DNA of 64,000 bases from Lutimaribacter salitolerans (GCF_042677865.1 NZ_JBHUDD010000041.1:47933-111932); one strand, 5' to 3'. Shown: positions 8,233-17,502, counted from the first letter of the stretch. Numbers and translations: made by a program. The notes: generated by a model from the sequence alone, not told the origin.

Positions 8233-9171
8233 ATGGCACCGATGGCGGAACACCCCGACAAACCCCGCAGCTTTCAGGAAATCATCCTGCGGCTTCAGAC
8301 CTATTGGGCGGCCAGGGGCTGCGCGGTGCTGCAACCTTACGACATGGAGGTGGGGGCAGGCACGTTCCACCCGGCCACGACCCTGCGCGCGCTGGGCACA
8401 AAGGCCTGGGCCGCCGCCTATGTGCAGCCTTCGCGCAGGCCCACCGATGGCCGCTACGGCGAGAACCCGAACCGGCTGCAGCACTACTACCAGTTCCAGG
8501 TGCTGATCAAACCCAGCCCGCCCGATCTGCAGGATCTCTACCTTGGCTCGCTGCAGGCCATCGGCATCGATATGGCCCTGCATGACATCCGCTTTGTCGA
8601 GGATGACTGGGAATCCCCCACCCTCGGCGCCTGGGGTCTGGGCTGGGAAGTCTGGTGCGACGGCATGGAGGTGTCGCAGTTCACCTATTTCCAGCAGGTC
8701 GGCGGGCATGACTGTCATCCCGTCTCGGGTGAGCTGACCTATGGTCTGGAACGCCTTGCCATGTATGTGCTGGGCGTGGATCACGTCATGGACATGCCCT
8801 TCAACGCACCCGACGCGCCGATCCCGCTGACATACGGCGATGTGTTCCGCCAGACCGAGCAGGAGTATTCGCGCTGGAACTTCGATGTGGCCGACACCGC
8901 CGTTCTGCTGCGCCATTTCGAAGAGGCCGAGGCCGAATGCCAGTCGATCCTGGCGCGCGACGACACCGACCCCAAGACCGGCGCGCGCATCGTGATGGCG
9001 CATCCGGCCTATGACCAGTGCATCAAGGCCAGCCACATCTTCAACCTGCTGGACGCGCGCGGCGTGATTTCTGTGACCGAAAGGCAAAGCTATATCGGGC
9101 GCGTGCGCGCGTTGGCGAAAATGTGCGCGGACGCCTTTGTGCGCACCGATGCCGGGGGTTATGCGGCCTGA
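8233..9171 (+). CDS. glyQ: Glycyl-tRNA synthetase alpha subunit
   Basis: 312 residues; the catalytic subunit of the alpha2beta2 bacterial glycyl-tRNA synthetase, making Gly-tRNA. PYDMEVGAGTFHPATTLRAL and YVQPSRRPTDGRYGENPNR are class II active-site blocks, and VCWDGMEVSQFTYFQQ-type spacing (VWCDGMEVSQFTYFQQ) is characteristic. Two ATGs nine bases apart are possible starts; an in-frame upstream ATG would add 19 residues and is less likely. It is the first gene of a glyQ-DUF6446-glyS operon, and its stop overlaps the next start by one base. Confidence 0.96.
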   Translation: MAPMAEHPDKPRSFQEIILRLQTYWAARGCAVLQPYDMEVGAGTFHPATTLRALGTKAWAAAYVQPSRRPTDGRYGENPNRLQHYYQFQVLIKPSPPDLQDLYLGSLQAIGIDMALHDIRFVEDDWESPTLGAWGLGWEVWCDGMEVSQFTYFQQVGGHDCHPVSGELTYGLERLAMYVLGVDHVMDMPFNAPDAPIPLTYGDVFRQTEQEYSRWNFDVADTAVLLRHFEEAEAECQSILARDDTDPKTGARIVMAHPAYDQCIKASHIFNLLDARGVISVTERQSYIGRVRALAKMCADAFVRTDAGGYAA

Positions 9172-9695
9172 TGGGCAAGTTTCTGGCGGGGGTGATCGTG
9201 ATTTCTGCATTGGCAGCCGGTATCGGCATCTATTACCTGCAAATCTACGCCTTCTACGACGAGGTGCAGGTCAGCGGCACCGATGACGTGCAGATGACCG
9301 TGCTGGCCACCGGCCAGCCCGAACCTGTGCTGTACGAGGATTTTCAGGCCATCGACGCCGACAGCAGCCCGATCCGCTATCGCGCCTGCTTTACCACGTC
9401 GATGAGCGTCGGCATGATGACCGAAACCTATCAATCCTACCCCGACGCGGTGCCGCTCGAGGCGCCGGGCTGGTTCGACTGCTTCGATGCCCGCGAAATC
9501 GGGGCCGCGATCGAGGCCGAGCAGGCGCTGACCTTCATGGGCACCGAAAACATCACCTATGGCATCGACCGCGTGGTGGCGATCCTGCCCGACGGGCGCG
9601 GCTTTGTCTGGCACCAGATCAACCGCTGCGGCGAACTGGTGTTCGACGGCCAGACCGCGCCCGACGATTGCCCCACACCCCCGGAAAGAAACTGA
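9171..9695 (+). CDS. DUF6446-type membrane-anchored protein between glyQ and glyS
   Basis: 174 residues. A single N-terminal hydrophobic segment (FLAGVIVISALAAGIGIYYL) is probably a membrane anchor with the rest periplasmic. The soluble part has several Cys residues (RACFTT, WFDCFDA, NRCGELV, DDCPTP) that could form disulphides. The start overlaps the glyQ stop and glyS begins one base after its stop, so the three genes must be cotranscribed and probably translationally coupled. I recognise it as the protein usually found here in Rhodobacterales; its function is unknown. Confidence 0.8.
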   Translation: MGKFLAGVIVISALAAGIGIYYLQIYAFYDEVQVSGTDDVQMTVLATGQPEPVLYEDFQAIDADSSPIRYRACFTTSMSVGMMTETYQSYPDAVPLEAPGWFDCFDAREIGAAIEAEQALTFMGTENITYGIDRVVAILPDGRGFVWHQINRCGELVFDGQTAPDDCPTPPERN

Positions 9696-9696
9696 C

Positions 9697-11949
9697 ATGC
9701 CCAATCTTCTGATCGAACTGTTTTCCGAGGAAATCCCCGCCCGCATGCAGGCCCGCGCGGCCGCCGACCTGAAACAGCGCCTGACCGAAGGGCTGGTTCA
9801 GGCGGGGCTGACCTATGCGGGGGCGGCGGCGTTCTCGACGCCCCGGCGGCTGACGCTGGCGGTGGACGGCGTGACGGGCGAATCGCCCACCCTGCACGAA
9901 GAACGCAAGGGCCCGCGCGTGGACGCGCCGGAAAAGGCGATCGAAGGCTTCCTGCGCGGGGCCGGGCTGACCCGCGACCAGCTGGAGGTGCGCGACGAGA
10001 AGAAGGGGCAGGTCTATGTCGCCACCATCACCCGCCCGGGCCGCCCTGCGGCCGAGATCGTGGCCGAGGTGCTGGAGGATGTGATCCGCAATTTCCCCTG
10101 GCCCAAGTCGATGCGCTGGGGCGCGGGCTCCTTGCGCTGGGTGCGGCCGCTGCACTCGATCCTGTGCATCCTGACCGATGACGCGGGCGAGGCCACGGTG
10201 GTGCCCTTGTCCGTCGATGGCATCACGGCGGGCAACACCACCGCGGGCCACAGGTTCATGGGGCCGGATCGCTTTGCCGTCACGGGGTTTGACGATTATG
10301 CCGCCAAGCTGAAACGCGCCCGCGTGATCCTGAGCGCCGAGGAACGCGCCGATCACATCTGGCAGGAGGCGACGAACCTGGCCTTTGCGCAAGGGTTCGA
10401 GGTGGTCGAGGATCGCGGGCTTCTGGCCGAGGTGGCGGGGCTGGTGGAATGGCCCGTGGTGCTGATGGGGCAGATCGACGATGCCTTTCTTGGCCTGCCG
10501 CCCGAGGTGCTGCAAACCTCGATGAAGGAACATCAGAAATTCTTTTCGGTGCGCAATCCGGCCACCGGGCGGATCGAGAAATTCATCACCGTTGCCAATA
10601 TCGAAACAGCCGACGACGGCGCGACCATCCTTGCGGGCAATCAAAAGGTGCTGGCGGCGCGGTTGTCGGATGCCAGGTTCTTTTGGGAAAACGACCTGCG
10701 CATCGTGCAGGACAAGGGGCTTGAGGGCATGGGGGCCGGGCTGTCCTCGGTCACGTTCCACAACAAGCTGGGGTCACAGGCCGACCGCATCACCCGCATC
10801 GCCGCGCTGGCGCGGGAAATCGCGCCGGTCGTGGGGGCCGATCCCGATCTGGCCGAGCAGGCAGCAAAGGTGGCCAAGGCCGATCTGCAATCGGAAATGG
10901 TGGGCGAATTCCCCGAATTGCAGGGGCTGATGGGGCGCTACTATGCGCAGGCCGCCGGGCTGGACGCGGCCGTGGCCGCCGCCTGTCAGGAACATTATCA
11001 ACCGCTGGGGCCCTCCGATGCCGTGCCCACCGCGCCGGTCTCGGTGGCCGTGGCACTGGCCGACAAGCTGGACACGCTGACCGGGTTCTGGGCGATCGAC
11101 GAAAAACCGACCGGGAGCAAGGACCCCTATGCCCTGCGCCGCGCCGCGCTGGGCGTGATTAGGTTGGTTTTGGGGAATGGTGTTCGTCTGCCATTGTTTG
11201 GTGGCTTGATCGTCGGAGGGCGTCGGAACTTTGCGTCCGCAATCAACTTGCGGCTTGGACAGCTTGAAGGCCATTTTCGGGTTGCCGCTCTGGAGGCTTT
11301 GGACGTTGACATAGAAGAGAGCGTTCTCGGAAAGCTATTAGATGCTTCTAAAAAAACTTCTAGCTTGTTGGAAGCAGGGTTTGAGCAAGGTGTGGCTCCT
11401 CAGGAGTGGGAAACGGTAAAAGCGTCCGACCTCCTCTCCTTCTTCCACGACCGGCTCAAGGTCCATCTGCGCGAACAGGGCATCCGCCATGACGTGATCG
11501 ACGCCTGCCTTGCCATGCAGGGCAATGACGACCTGACCCTGCTGGTCAAGCGGGCCGAGGCGCTGGCGGCCTTCCTGAAAACCGCCGATGGCGAGAACCT
11601 GGTGCAGGGCTTCAAGCGCGCCAACAACATCCTGACCCAGGCCGAGGACAAGGATGGCGTGGAATACAGTTTCGGGGCCGATCTGAAGTTTGCCGAAACC
11701 GAGGTCGAGCGCGATCTGTTCGCCGCGCTGGACAGCGCCGAGGCGGCGATTGTTCCGGCAATGGAAACAGAGGATTACGCCGCCGCCATGTCGGCCATGG
11801 CCGGGATGCGCGCGGCGATCGACGCCTTCTTTGAGGCGGTGCAGGTCAATGCCGACAACGCCGTGGTGCGGCGCAACCGGCTGAACCTGCTGGCGCGCAT
11901 CCGTGGCATCTGTCTGCAGGTGGCCGACCTGACCCGGATCGAAGGCTAA
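9697..11949 (+). CDS. glyS: Glycyl-tRNA synthetase beta subunit with an atypical internal block
   Basis: 750 residues, longer than the E. coli protein (689). It starts MPNLLIELFSEEIPARMQ, typical of GlyS, and later shows STPRRLTL, GHRFM, LPPEVLQTSMKEHQKFF, NKLGSQADR and KPTGSKDPYALRRAALG. The C-terminal tRNA-binding region (FFHDRLKVHLREQGIRHD) is normal. Residues about 488-577 (bases about 11157-11430) use TTG, TTA, CTA, ATA, TCT and AAA codons almost absent from the flanks, and GC falls to about 52% by hand count over 11161-11400. The frame stays open, so the gene is probably functional with a recently exchanged or inserted linker. A hairpin repeat follows the stop. Confidence 0.95.
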   Translation: MPNLLIELFSEEIPARMQARAAADLKQRLTEGLVQAGLTYAGAAAFSTPRRLTLAVDGVTGESPTLHEERKGPRVDAPEKAIEGFLRGAGLTRDQLEVRDEKKGQVYVATITRPGRPAAEIVAEVLEDVIRNFPWPKSMRWGAGSLRWVRPLHSILCILTDDAGEATVVPLSVDGITAGNTTAGHRFMGPDRFAVTGFDDYAAKLKRARVILSAEERADHIWQEATNLAFAQGFEVVEDRGLLAEVAGLVEWPVVLMGQIDDAFLGLPPEVLQTSMKEHQKFFSVRNPATGRIEKFITVANIETADDGATILAGNQKVLAARLSDARFFWENDLRIVQDKGLEGMGAGLSSVTFHNKLGSQADRITRIAALAREIAPVVGADPDLAEQAAKVAKADLQSEMVGEFPELQGLMGRYYAQAAGLDAAVAAACQEHYQPLGPSDAVPTAPVSVAVALADKLDTLTGFWAIDEKPTGSKDPYALRRAALGVIRLVLGNGVRLPLFGGLIVGGRRNFASAINLRLGQLEGHFRVAALEALDVDIEESVLGKLLDASKKTSSLLEAGFEQGVAPQEWETVKASDLLSFFHDRLKVHLREQGIRHDVIDACLAMQGNDDLTLLVKRAEALAAFLKTADGENLVQGFKRANNILTQAEDKDGVEYSFGADLKFAETEVERDLFAALDSAEAAIVPAMETEDYAAAMSAMAGMRAAIDAFFEAVQVNADNAVVRRNRLNLLARIRGICLQVADLTRIEG
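11157..11430 (+). other. Low-GC, codon-atypical segment within glyS
   Basis: A hand count over 11161-11400 gives 125 G/C of 240 bases, well below the flanking coding sequence. Rare codons (ATA, CTA, TTA, TCT, ACT, AAA runs) cluster here and the composition recovers at the FFHDRLK-coding part. The block includes conserved GlyS sequence at its left edge (VIRLVLGNG) and a non-conserved linker afterwards. There are no flanking repeats or stop codons. Confidence 0.7.
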
Positions 11950-11960
11950 AGGGCCGGGCA

Positions 11961-12026
11961 GGGTGGGCGCTGCCCCCCGTCCCCCGTGCCGGGGACTCCC
12001 CCCGGGATATTTGTCGAGAGAGGAAG
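11961..12026 (+). repeat. 3'-end hairpin repeat, copy A (downstream of glyS)
   Basis: Order: hairpin 1 (GGGC-GCT-GCCC core), hairpin 2 (GTCCCC-six bases-GGGGAC), then the tail CCCCCCGGGATATTTGTCGA followed by a GAGAGAGGAA-type end. It begins 11 bases after the glyS stop, in the sense orientation. The tail is shared with copy C; hairpin 2 has a different sequence but the same pairing. Confidence 0.75.
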
Positions 12027-12102
12027 GGCAGGGCCGGGTGACAGCGGTCTTGCGTTGTGTTGGCTTGGGCGTATTCTGCGCCAAGCGCGAAAGGATGCCG
12101 CA

Positions 12103-14643
12103 GTGCAGCATGACGATCCTCATATCACCCTGATCACCCCCAGCGCGCCGATGAGCGTGGCCACCCATGGCGGGCGGGCGAAATGCCTGCAACGGCTGGT
12201 GCGGATGGAGATGCCGGTGCCGCGCACCGTGGCGCTGTCGTTTGACGCGGTGCACCGGGTCGCCAGCGGCGTGATGCCGGACATGACGTCCCTGCTGGTG
12301 CATTTCGGGGCGACCGCGCTTTTGTGCGTGCGCCCGTCCTCCGAGGAACCCGACTGGGGCGGGCCGGGGGCGGTTCTGAACATCGGGATGAACGACACGC
12401 ATTATGCCGACCTGTCCGACCAGATCGGGCGGGCGGCGGCGGCCTCGGTCTATACCCGGTTCGTGCAGGCCTATGCGATCCATGTGGCGCGGCTGGACCC
12501 GGATGCGTTCGAACACGTGATCGAGGACGGCCCCGAGGGTCTGGCCCAGGTCCTGCACGCCTACGAGGAAGAGACCGAAGAGACCTTTCCGCAAGACCCG
12601 GCGGTGCAGCTGGCCGAGGTTCTGCGCTCGATGGCGCGGGCGTGGGAGGGCACGACCGCCCGGCTGCTGCGGCAGGCCAAGGGCGCGCCGGCCGATGCGG
12701 GGCTGGGGCTGGTGGTGCAGGAAATGGCGCTGGGCATGGGGCACGGCGAAAGCGGCTCGGGCGTGATCCAGCTTGTCGACAGCCGCACCGGACAGCCGCG
12801 CATCATCGGGCGCTACCTGCGCCAGAGCCAGGGCCGCGAGGCGCTGGACCGCCGCGAAGAGGCGCTGTTTCTGGCCCGCGATCCGCGCGGCCCCAGTCTG
12901 GAAGAGCTGGTGCCCGAGGCGTTCGCCGATCTGAAGCGGATGACCGGCCAGATGCGCGCCAAGCTGCGCGAGGAAATGCAGGCCGAATTCACCATCGAGA
13001 ACGGCGTGCTGCACATTCTTGACGGGGTGCGCGTGGCGCGCAGCGGGCAGGCCGCCGTGCGCATCGCGGTGCAACTGGCCGAGGATGGCATCATCCCGCG
13101 CGACGAGGCGCTGTTGCGGGTCGAGCCGCGCGTGCTGAACGAAATGCTGCACCGGCAGGTCGATCCGGGCGCCAAGCGCGACGTGCTGGCCACCGGCATC
13201 GCCGCCAGCCCCGGTGCGGCGGCGGGCAAGATCGTGTTCACGGCCGCCGATGCGCAGGCCCATGCCGCGCGCGGCGAGGCCTGCGTTCTGGTGCGGCGCG
13301 AAACCAGCCCCGAGGATATTCGCGGCATGCATGCCGCCGTGGCCGTCCTGACCGAACGTGGCGGCATGACCAGCCATGCGGCGGTGATCGGCCGTGGCAT
13401 GGGGTTGCCCTGCGTCGTGGGGGCCAGCGATTTCCGCTTTCACGCCCGGCGTCAGATGCTGGTGGCCCCGGACGGGCGCGAATTGCGCGCCGGTGACGTG
13501 ATCACGGTCGATGGCACCAACGGGCAGGTTCTGGCCGGCGAGGCCCCGATGATCGAGGCGGCCGAGGATGACGCGCTGAACACCCTGATGGGCTGGGCCG
13601 ACGAGGTGCGCGACATCGGCGTGCGCGCCAATGCCGACACGCCCGGCGATGCGCAGACCGCGCGCAACTTCAAGGCGCAGGGGATCGGCCTGTGCCGGAC
13701 CGAGCACATGTTCTTCGATGCCGACCGCCTGACCGTGATGCGCGAGATGATCTTTGCCGACACCAGCCCCGACCGCGCGGCGGTGCTGGAACGCCTGCTG
13801 CCGATGCAGCGCGCCGATTTCATCGAACTGTTCCGCATCATGCAGGGCCAGCCGGTCTGCATCCGCCTGTTCGATCCGCCGCTGCATGAATTCCTGCCCA
13901 GCGATCGCGCAGGTCACCGCGAACTGGCCGAGGCGCTGGACCTGCCGCTGTCGGATGTCACCCGCCGGGTCGAGGCGCTGGGCGAATACAACCCCATGCT
14001 GGGGATGCGCGGCGTGCGGCTGGGCATCACCGTGCCCGAAATCTACGACATGCAGGCCCGCGCCATCTTCGAGGCGACGGTCGAGGCCAGCCGCGAGGGC
14101 GAGCCGGTGGTGCCCGAGATCATGATCCCGCTGGTCAGCGCCCGGCGCGAGGTCGAATTGGTGAAAACCCGCGTCGATGCGGTGGCCGCCGCCGTGCGCA
14201 ACGAGACCGGCCGCGATTTCACCTACCGGCTGGGGGTGATGGTCGAAACCCCGCGCGCGGCTCTGCGCGCGGGCGAGATCGCGCCGCACACGGCCTTTCT
14301 GTCATTCGGCACCAACGACCTGACGCAGATGACCTATGGCCTGTCGCGCGACGACGCGGGGCGGTTCATGTCGACCTATGTGCAGCAGGGCGTGTTCCCC
14401 GAAGACCCGTTTCACACGCTGGATCAGGACGGGGTGGGCGAGCTGCTGACCATCGCCGCGACACGCGGGCGTGACGCGCGGCCCGATCTGGTGCTGTCGA
14501 TCTGCGGCGAGCATGGCGGCAGCCCCGAATCAATCGCTTTCTGCCGGGCGGCGGGATTCGACTATGTTTCCTGCTCGCCTTTCCGGGTGCCGGTGGCGCG
14601 TTTGGCCGCAGCCCAACTGGCTGTGCGCGACAAGATACGGTAG
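12103..14643 (+). CDS. Pyruvate, phosphate dikinase-like enzyme
   Basis: 846 residues. The C-terminal two thirds are standard: GGMTSHAAVIGRGMG contains the phosphohistidine, and LGITVPEIY, FSFGTNDLTQMTYGLSRDDA-type sequence (FGTNDLTQMTYGLSRDDAGR) and CGEHGG form the PEP/pyruvate barrel. The N-terminal ATP-grasp part is degenerate: the usual VRSGA..SMPGMMDTVLNLG segment reads VRPSSEEPDWGGPGAVLNIG. ATP use is thus uncertain; it may be a second, divergent PPDK paralogue. Start GTG with AAGGA upstream. A housekeeping PPDK elsewhere in the genome would support the paralogue reading. Confidence 0.85.
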   Translation: MQHDDPHITLITPSAPMSVATHGGRAKCLQRLVRMEMPVPRTVALSFDAVHRVASGVMPDMTSLLVHFGATALLCVRPSSEEPDWGGPGAVLNIGMNDTHYADLSDQIGRAAAASVYTRFVQAYAIHVARLDPDAFEHVIEDGPEGLAQVLHAYEEETEETFPQDPAVQLAEVLRSMARAWEGTTARLLRQAKGAPADAGLGLVVQEMALGMGHGESGSGVIQLVDSRTGQPRIIGRYLRQSQGREALDRREEALFLARDPRGPSLEELVPEAFADLKRMTGQMRAKLREEMQAEFTIENGVLHILDGVRVARSGQAAVRIAVQLAEDGIIPRDEALLRVEPRVLNEMLHRQVDPGAKRDVLATGIAASPGAAAGKIVFTAADAQAHAARGEACVLVRRETSPEDIRGMHAAVAVLTERGGMTSHAAVIGRGMGLPCVVGASDFRFHARRQMLVAPDGRELRAGDVITVDGTNGQVLAGEAPMIEAAEDDALNTLMGWADEVRDIGVRANADTPGDAQTARNFKAQGIGLCRTEHMFFDADRLTVMREMIFADTSPDRAAVLERLLPMQRADFIELFRIMQGQPVCIRLFDPPLHEFLPSDRAGHRELAEALDLPLSDVTRRVEALGEYNPMLGMRGVRLGITVPEIYDMQARAIFEATVEASREGEPVVPEIMIPLVSARREVELVKTRVDAVAAAVRNETGRDFTYRLGVMVETPRAALRAGEIAPHTAFLSFGTNDLTQMTYGLSRDDAGRFMSTYVQQGVFPEDPFHTLDQDGVGELLTIAATRGRDARPDLVLSICGEHGGSPESIAFCRAAGFDYVSCSPFRVPVARLAAAQLAVRDKIR

Positions 14644-14790
14644 CGTCTGCTCTCGCGTCCCCAAGACCTGCGTTTGACACAGGCGCCATGCAGCCGACGC
14701 AACCCGGGTCTGGGCGGGCATGGATGGACTCTGTGCGAAAATCTGTCGTAGAAGGCCTCGATTTCGCCGTTTGGTGCGAAGGGGGATAAG

Positions 14791-15408
14791 ATGTTTCGTA
14801 AATTTGTTGCCGCCACGCTGATCATGCTGGCGGGTACAGCCGTGGCAGAGCCTTCGCTCGAGCAGGTGATGCGGCTGGAGCAAAAGGCACTGGCCCGTTT
14901 GCCCGCAGACCGGCTGGATGCGCTGCTGAATCGTCCGCAGGCGGCAGGCGGTATCAGCTACAGCGATGAATGGCTGGCCAGCCTGCCCGCTGCCAAGGGC
15001 AACTCGGAATGGCGCTGCCTGGCCGAGGCGCTTTATTTCGAGGCACGCGGCGAAACCGTCAAGGGCCAGTTCGCGGTTGCCGAGGTGATCATGAACCGCG
15101 TCGACAGCGCGACCTATCCCGACACGGTATGCGGCGTGGTGCATCAGGGGACAGGCCGCAAATACGGCTGCCAGTTCACCTATACCTGCGATGGCCTTCC
15201 CGAGGTGATCAACGAACCCCGGGCCTTTGATCAGGTGGCCAAGGTGGCCAAGCTGATGGTCAACGGCGCGCCGCGCGTCCTGACCGAAGGGGCGACACAT
15301 TACCACACCACCGCCGTGAACCCCCGCTGGGCGCGCAAATTCCCGCGCACCGCCCGGATCGGCGTGCATCTTTTCTATCGCCACCCGCAGGAGATGGTGC
15401 AGAACTGA
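14791..15408 (+). CDS. SleB-type cell-wall hydrolase
   Basis: 205 residues with a signal peptide (MFRKFVAATLIMLAGTAVA), so exported. The hydrolase_2 domain (about 75-200) carries CLAEALYFEARGE, with the presumed catalytic Glu, then AEVIMNRV, and ends with GATHYHTT and the W-containing NPRWARKF. The family is lytic transglycosylase- or amidase-like on peptidoglycan. In a non-sporing alphaproteobacterium it probably acts in wall remodelling. It appears to be a single-gene unit. Confidence 0.9.
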   Translation: MFRKFVAATLIMLAGTAVAEPSLEQVMRLEQKALARLPADRLDALLNRPQAAGGISYSDEWLASLPAAKGNSEWRCLAEALYFEARGETVKGQFAVAEVIMNRVDSATYPDTVCGVVHQGTGRKYGCQFTYTCDGLPEVINEPRAFDQVAKVAKLMVNGAPRVLTEGATHYHTTAVNPRWARKFPRTARIGVHLFYRHPQEMVQN

Positions 15409-15510
15409 CCTCGTGACGCAAACGGGCCGCGCAGTGCCGCCCCGCGTGGCGACGCGCGCGCAGGACAGGGCCAGTCTGCGCGCAGGACAGGTCAGCCGGG
15501 ACGAACCAGC

Positions 15511-16431
15511 ATGAGCAACGAGATCACATGGGCCTTCGCCCACCCGTCGGAACGCGCCGCGGCCACTGCGGGCGACGGGCCGCTGGACAGGATCTCGGTG
15601 CGCGATCATATCGTTACGGTTGAAATCGGCGCGTTTCAGGCCGAGCGCGGCACCACCCAGCGGATCTGTTTCAACATCGTGGTCGAGGTGATGCCGACCG
15701 CAAACATCCTTGATGACGACGTGGACAGCATCCTGTCCTACGACAAGGTGACCGAGGCGATCGCCGCCGAACTGGCCGCCGAGCGGCTGAACCTGCTGGA
15801 AACCCTGGCCGAAAAGGTGGCCGAGCGTATCCTGCACGAGCCACAGGCGCTGCGCGTCTTTGTCCGCATCGAAAAGCTGGATCGCGGACCGGGGGCGCTG
15901 GGTGTGGAAATCGTGCGCGCCGCACGCGACATCAAGGCCCGCCGCGTGGCCGAGGATCGGCCGCATCCGCAGGTGGTCTACCTGTCCAACGTCGCCATCT
16001 TGTCGGACAACCTGCCCGCATGGATCGACCAGTTGCAGGCCGGGGCGCGGCCCAGCATCCTGTGCGTCGGGCCCGCCGACACACCCGCCCCGCAGGCCGC
16101 GCATCCACTGGCACAGCGCCGGATCGACCTGCTGGCGATCGAGCAGAACGCCTGGGTGCTGGCCGGGCGCGATGCGCGCTGCGTGGTGGTGAACTCGCGC
16201 ACCGAACTCGACTGGGCCATGCGCCACGACCAGATCAGCGTCTGGGCCCCGTCCAAGATCGTGCTGGATGCGGTCGATGGCCCCTCGGCCAGCCCGCGCG
16301 ACGCGCTGGCGCTGGTGCTGTGGTTCGCACGGTTCATGCAGGCCGCCGACATGCTGGTGATCGGGCAGGATCTGCCCGACGCGCCCGACCTTCCGCTGCG
16401 CGCGGTGGCCACGGATGTGACGGTGATCTGA
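15511..16431 (+). CDS. folB: Dihydroneopterin aldolase-like protein with C-terminal extension
   Basis: 306 residues, more than twice the usual FolB length (about 120). The N-terminal part (about 25-145) matches FolB/FolX: DRISVRDHIVTVEIGAFQAE, a conserved Glu-Arg region, ILSYDKVTEAIA and LETLAEKVAERIL. Dihydroneopterin aldolase cleaves 7,8-dihydroneopterin in folate synthesis. The C-terminal half (about 155-306) does not resemble a second FolB domain and I do not recognise it. folP follows 39 bases later on the same strand, so a folate operon is likely. Confidence 0.85.
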   Translation: MSNEITWAFAHPSERAAATAGDGPLDRISVRDHIVTVEIGAFQAERGTTQRICFNIVVEVMPTANILDDDVDSILSYDKVTEAIAAELAAERLNLLETLAEKVAERILHEPQALRVFVRIEKLDRGPGALGVEIVRAARDIKARRVAEDRPHPQVVYLSNVAILSDNLPAWIDQLQAGARPSILCVGPADTPAPQAAHPLAQRRIDLLAIEQNAWVLAGRDARCVVVNSRTELDWAMRHDQISVWAPSKIVLDAVDGPSASPRDALALVLWFARFMQAADMLVIGQDLPDAPDLPLRAVATDVTVI

Positions 16432-16470
16432 GCGTTTGCCTTGCGCGCCCCGATGCGTAATACCCGCCCC

Positions 16471-17502
16471 ATGACCGACTATTTCAGACCGCTTGTGCAA
16501 TCGGGCCTTGCCCGCCCGGATGAGGCCCTTCCGCTCGCTGGCGGGCGGCTGTGGTTCACCCATGCCGAGCGGATGCGCCGGGGCGCGCCCCGGAACGCAC
16601 CGGGGCAGGTGGTGCCCGCCCGCGACCTGCCCGACGACTGGCGCGACGCGCTGACCACGGCGCGCGCGGATGTGGCGGGGATGGCGCTGGACACCCCGCG
16701 CGTCATGGGCATCCTGAACGCCACACCCGACAGCTTTTCCGACGGTGGCCTGTATCATGACCCGGCCCGGGCCGTGGCCCACGGGGTTCAGATGATCGCC
16801 GACGGGGCCGACATCATCGACGTGGGCGGCGAATCCACCCGACCGGGGGCAGAAACTGTGCCCGCCGACGCGGAAATCGCGCGCGTCACCCCGGTGATCG
16901 CCGCCCTGCGCGCCGCAGGCCCCACACCGATCTCGATCGACACCCGCAAGACGACCGTGGCGCAGGCGGCGGTGCAGGCCGGCGCAAACCTGGTGAATGA
17001 TGTGGCAGGCTTTACCTTCGACCCCGGACTGGCCCCGTTCTGCGCCAGCCATGCCCTGCCGGTCTGCGTGATGCACGCACAGGGCGATCCCGCCACGATG
17101 CAGAAGAATCCAAGCTATGACGACGTGGTGCTGGACGTTTTCGATTTCCTGCAGGACCGCGTGCAGGCCCTGATGGCGCTGGGTATCCCGCGCGGGCGCA
17201 TCGTGGTCGACCCCGGCATCGGCTTTGGCAAGACCGCCGATCACAACCTGGCGCTGCTCAACCGGATCAGCCTGTTTCACGGGCTGGGCTGCGCGATCCT
17301 GCTGGGCGCCTCGCGCAAGCGATTCATCGCCACGATTGGCTGCGCGCCCGAACCGGCAGACCGCATGCCCGGCTCGGTCGCCGTGGCGCTGGCGGGCGTG
17401 GCGCAGGGGGTGCAGATGTGCCGCGTGCATGACGTGCGCGCCACCGTCTCGGCGCTGGCCTTGTGGCAGGCGGTGCAGGGGGGCGCTGCCCCCGTCGCCT
17501 GA
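16471..17502 (+). CDS. folP: Dihydropteroate synthase
   Basis: 343 residues; joins dihydropterin pyrophosphate and p-aminobenzoate. Signatures are clear: VMGILNATPDSFSDGG, DIIDVGGESTRPGA, SIDTRK, LVNDVAGF, VDPGIGFGKTADHN and LLGASRKRFI. An N-terminal extension of about 80 residues precedes the barrel, as in several alphaproteobacterial FolP proteins. The last codons (GGAAPVA-stop) are written by a hairpin repeat element, and the TGA stop lies in the apex of its second hairpin. Confidence 0.96.
   Translation: MTDYFRPLVQSGLARPDEALPLAGGRLWFTHAERMRRGAPRNAPGQVVPARDLPDDWRDALTTARADVAGMALDTPRVMGILNATPDSFSDGGLYHDPARAVAHGVQMIADGADIIDVGGESTRPGAETVPADAEIARVTPVIAALRAAGPTPISIDTRKTTVAQAAVQAGANLVNDVAGFTFDPGLAPFCASHALPVCVMHAQGDPATMQKNPSYDDVVLDVFDFLQDRVQALMALGIPRGRIVVDPGIGFGKTADHNLALLNRISLFHGLGCAILLGASRKRFIATIGCAPEPADRMPGSVAVALAGVAQGVQMCRVHDVRATVSALALWQAVQGGAAPVA

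Noticed and set aside
11157..11430. Intein or mobile insertion in glyS
   Set aside because: No intein splice motifs (no Cys/Ser at the start, no terminal HN), no flanking repeats and no nuclease domain. An exchanged or variable linker fits better.
11338..17430. Very long minus-strand open frames opposite ppdK-like (983 codons) and folB/folP (966 codons) genes
   Set aside because: High-GC antisense shadows. They contain no family motifs, are rich in His/Arg/Gly/Ala, and lie opposite genes with clear motifs and normal codon position bias.
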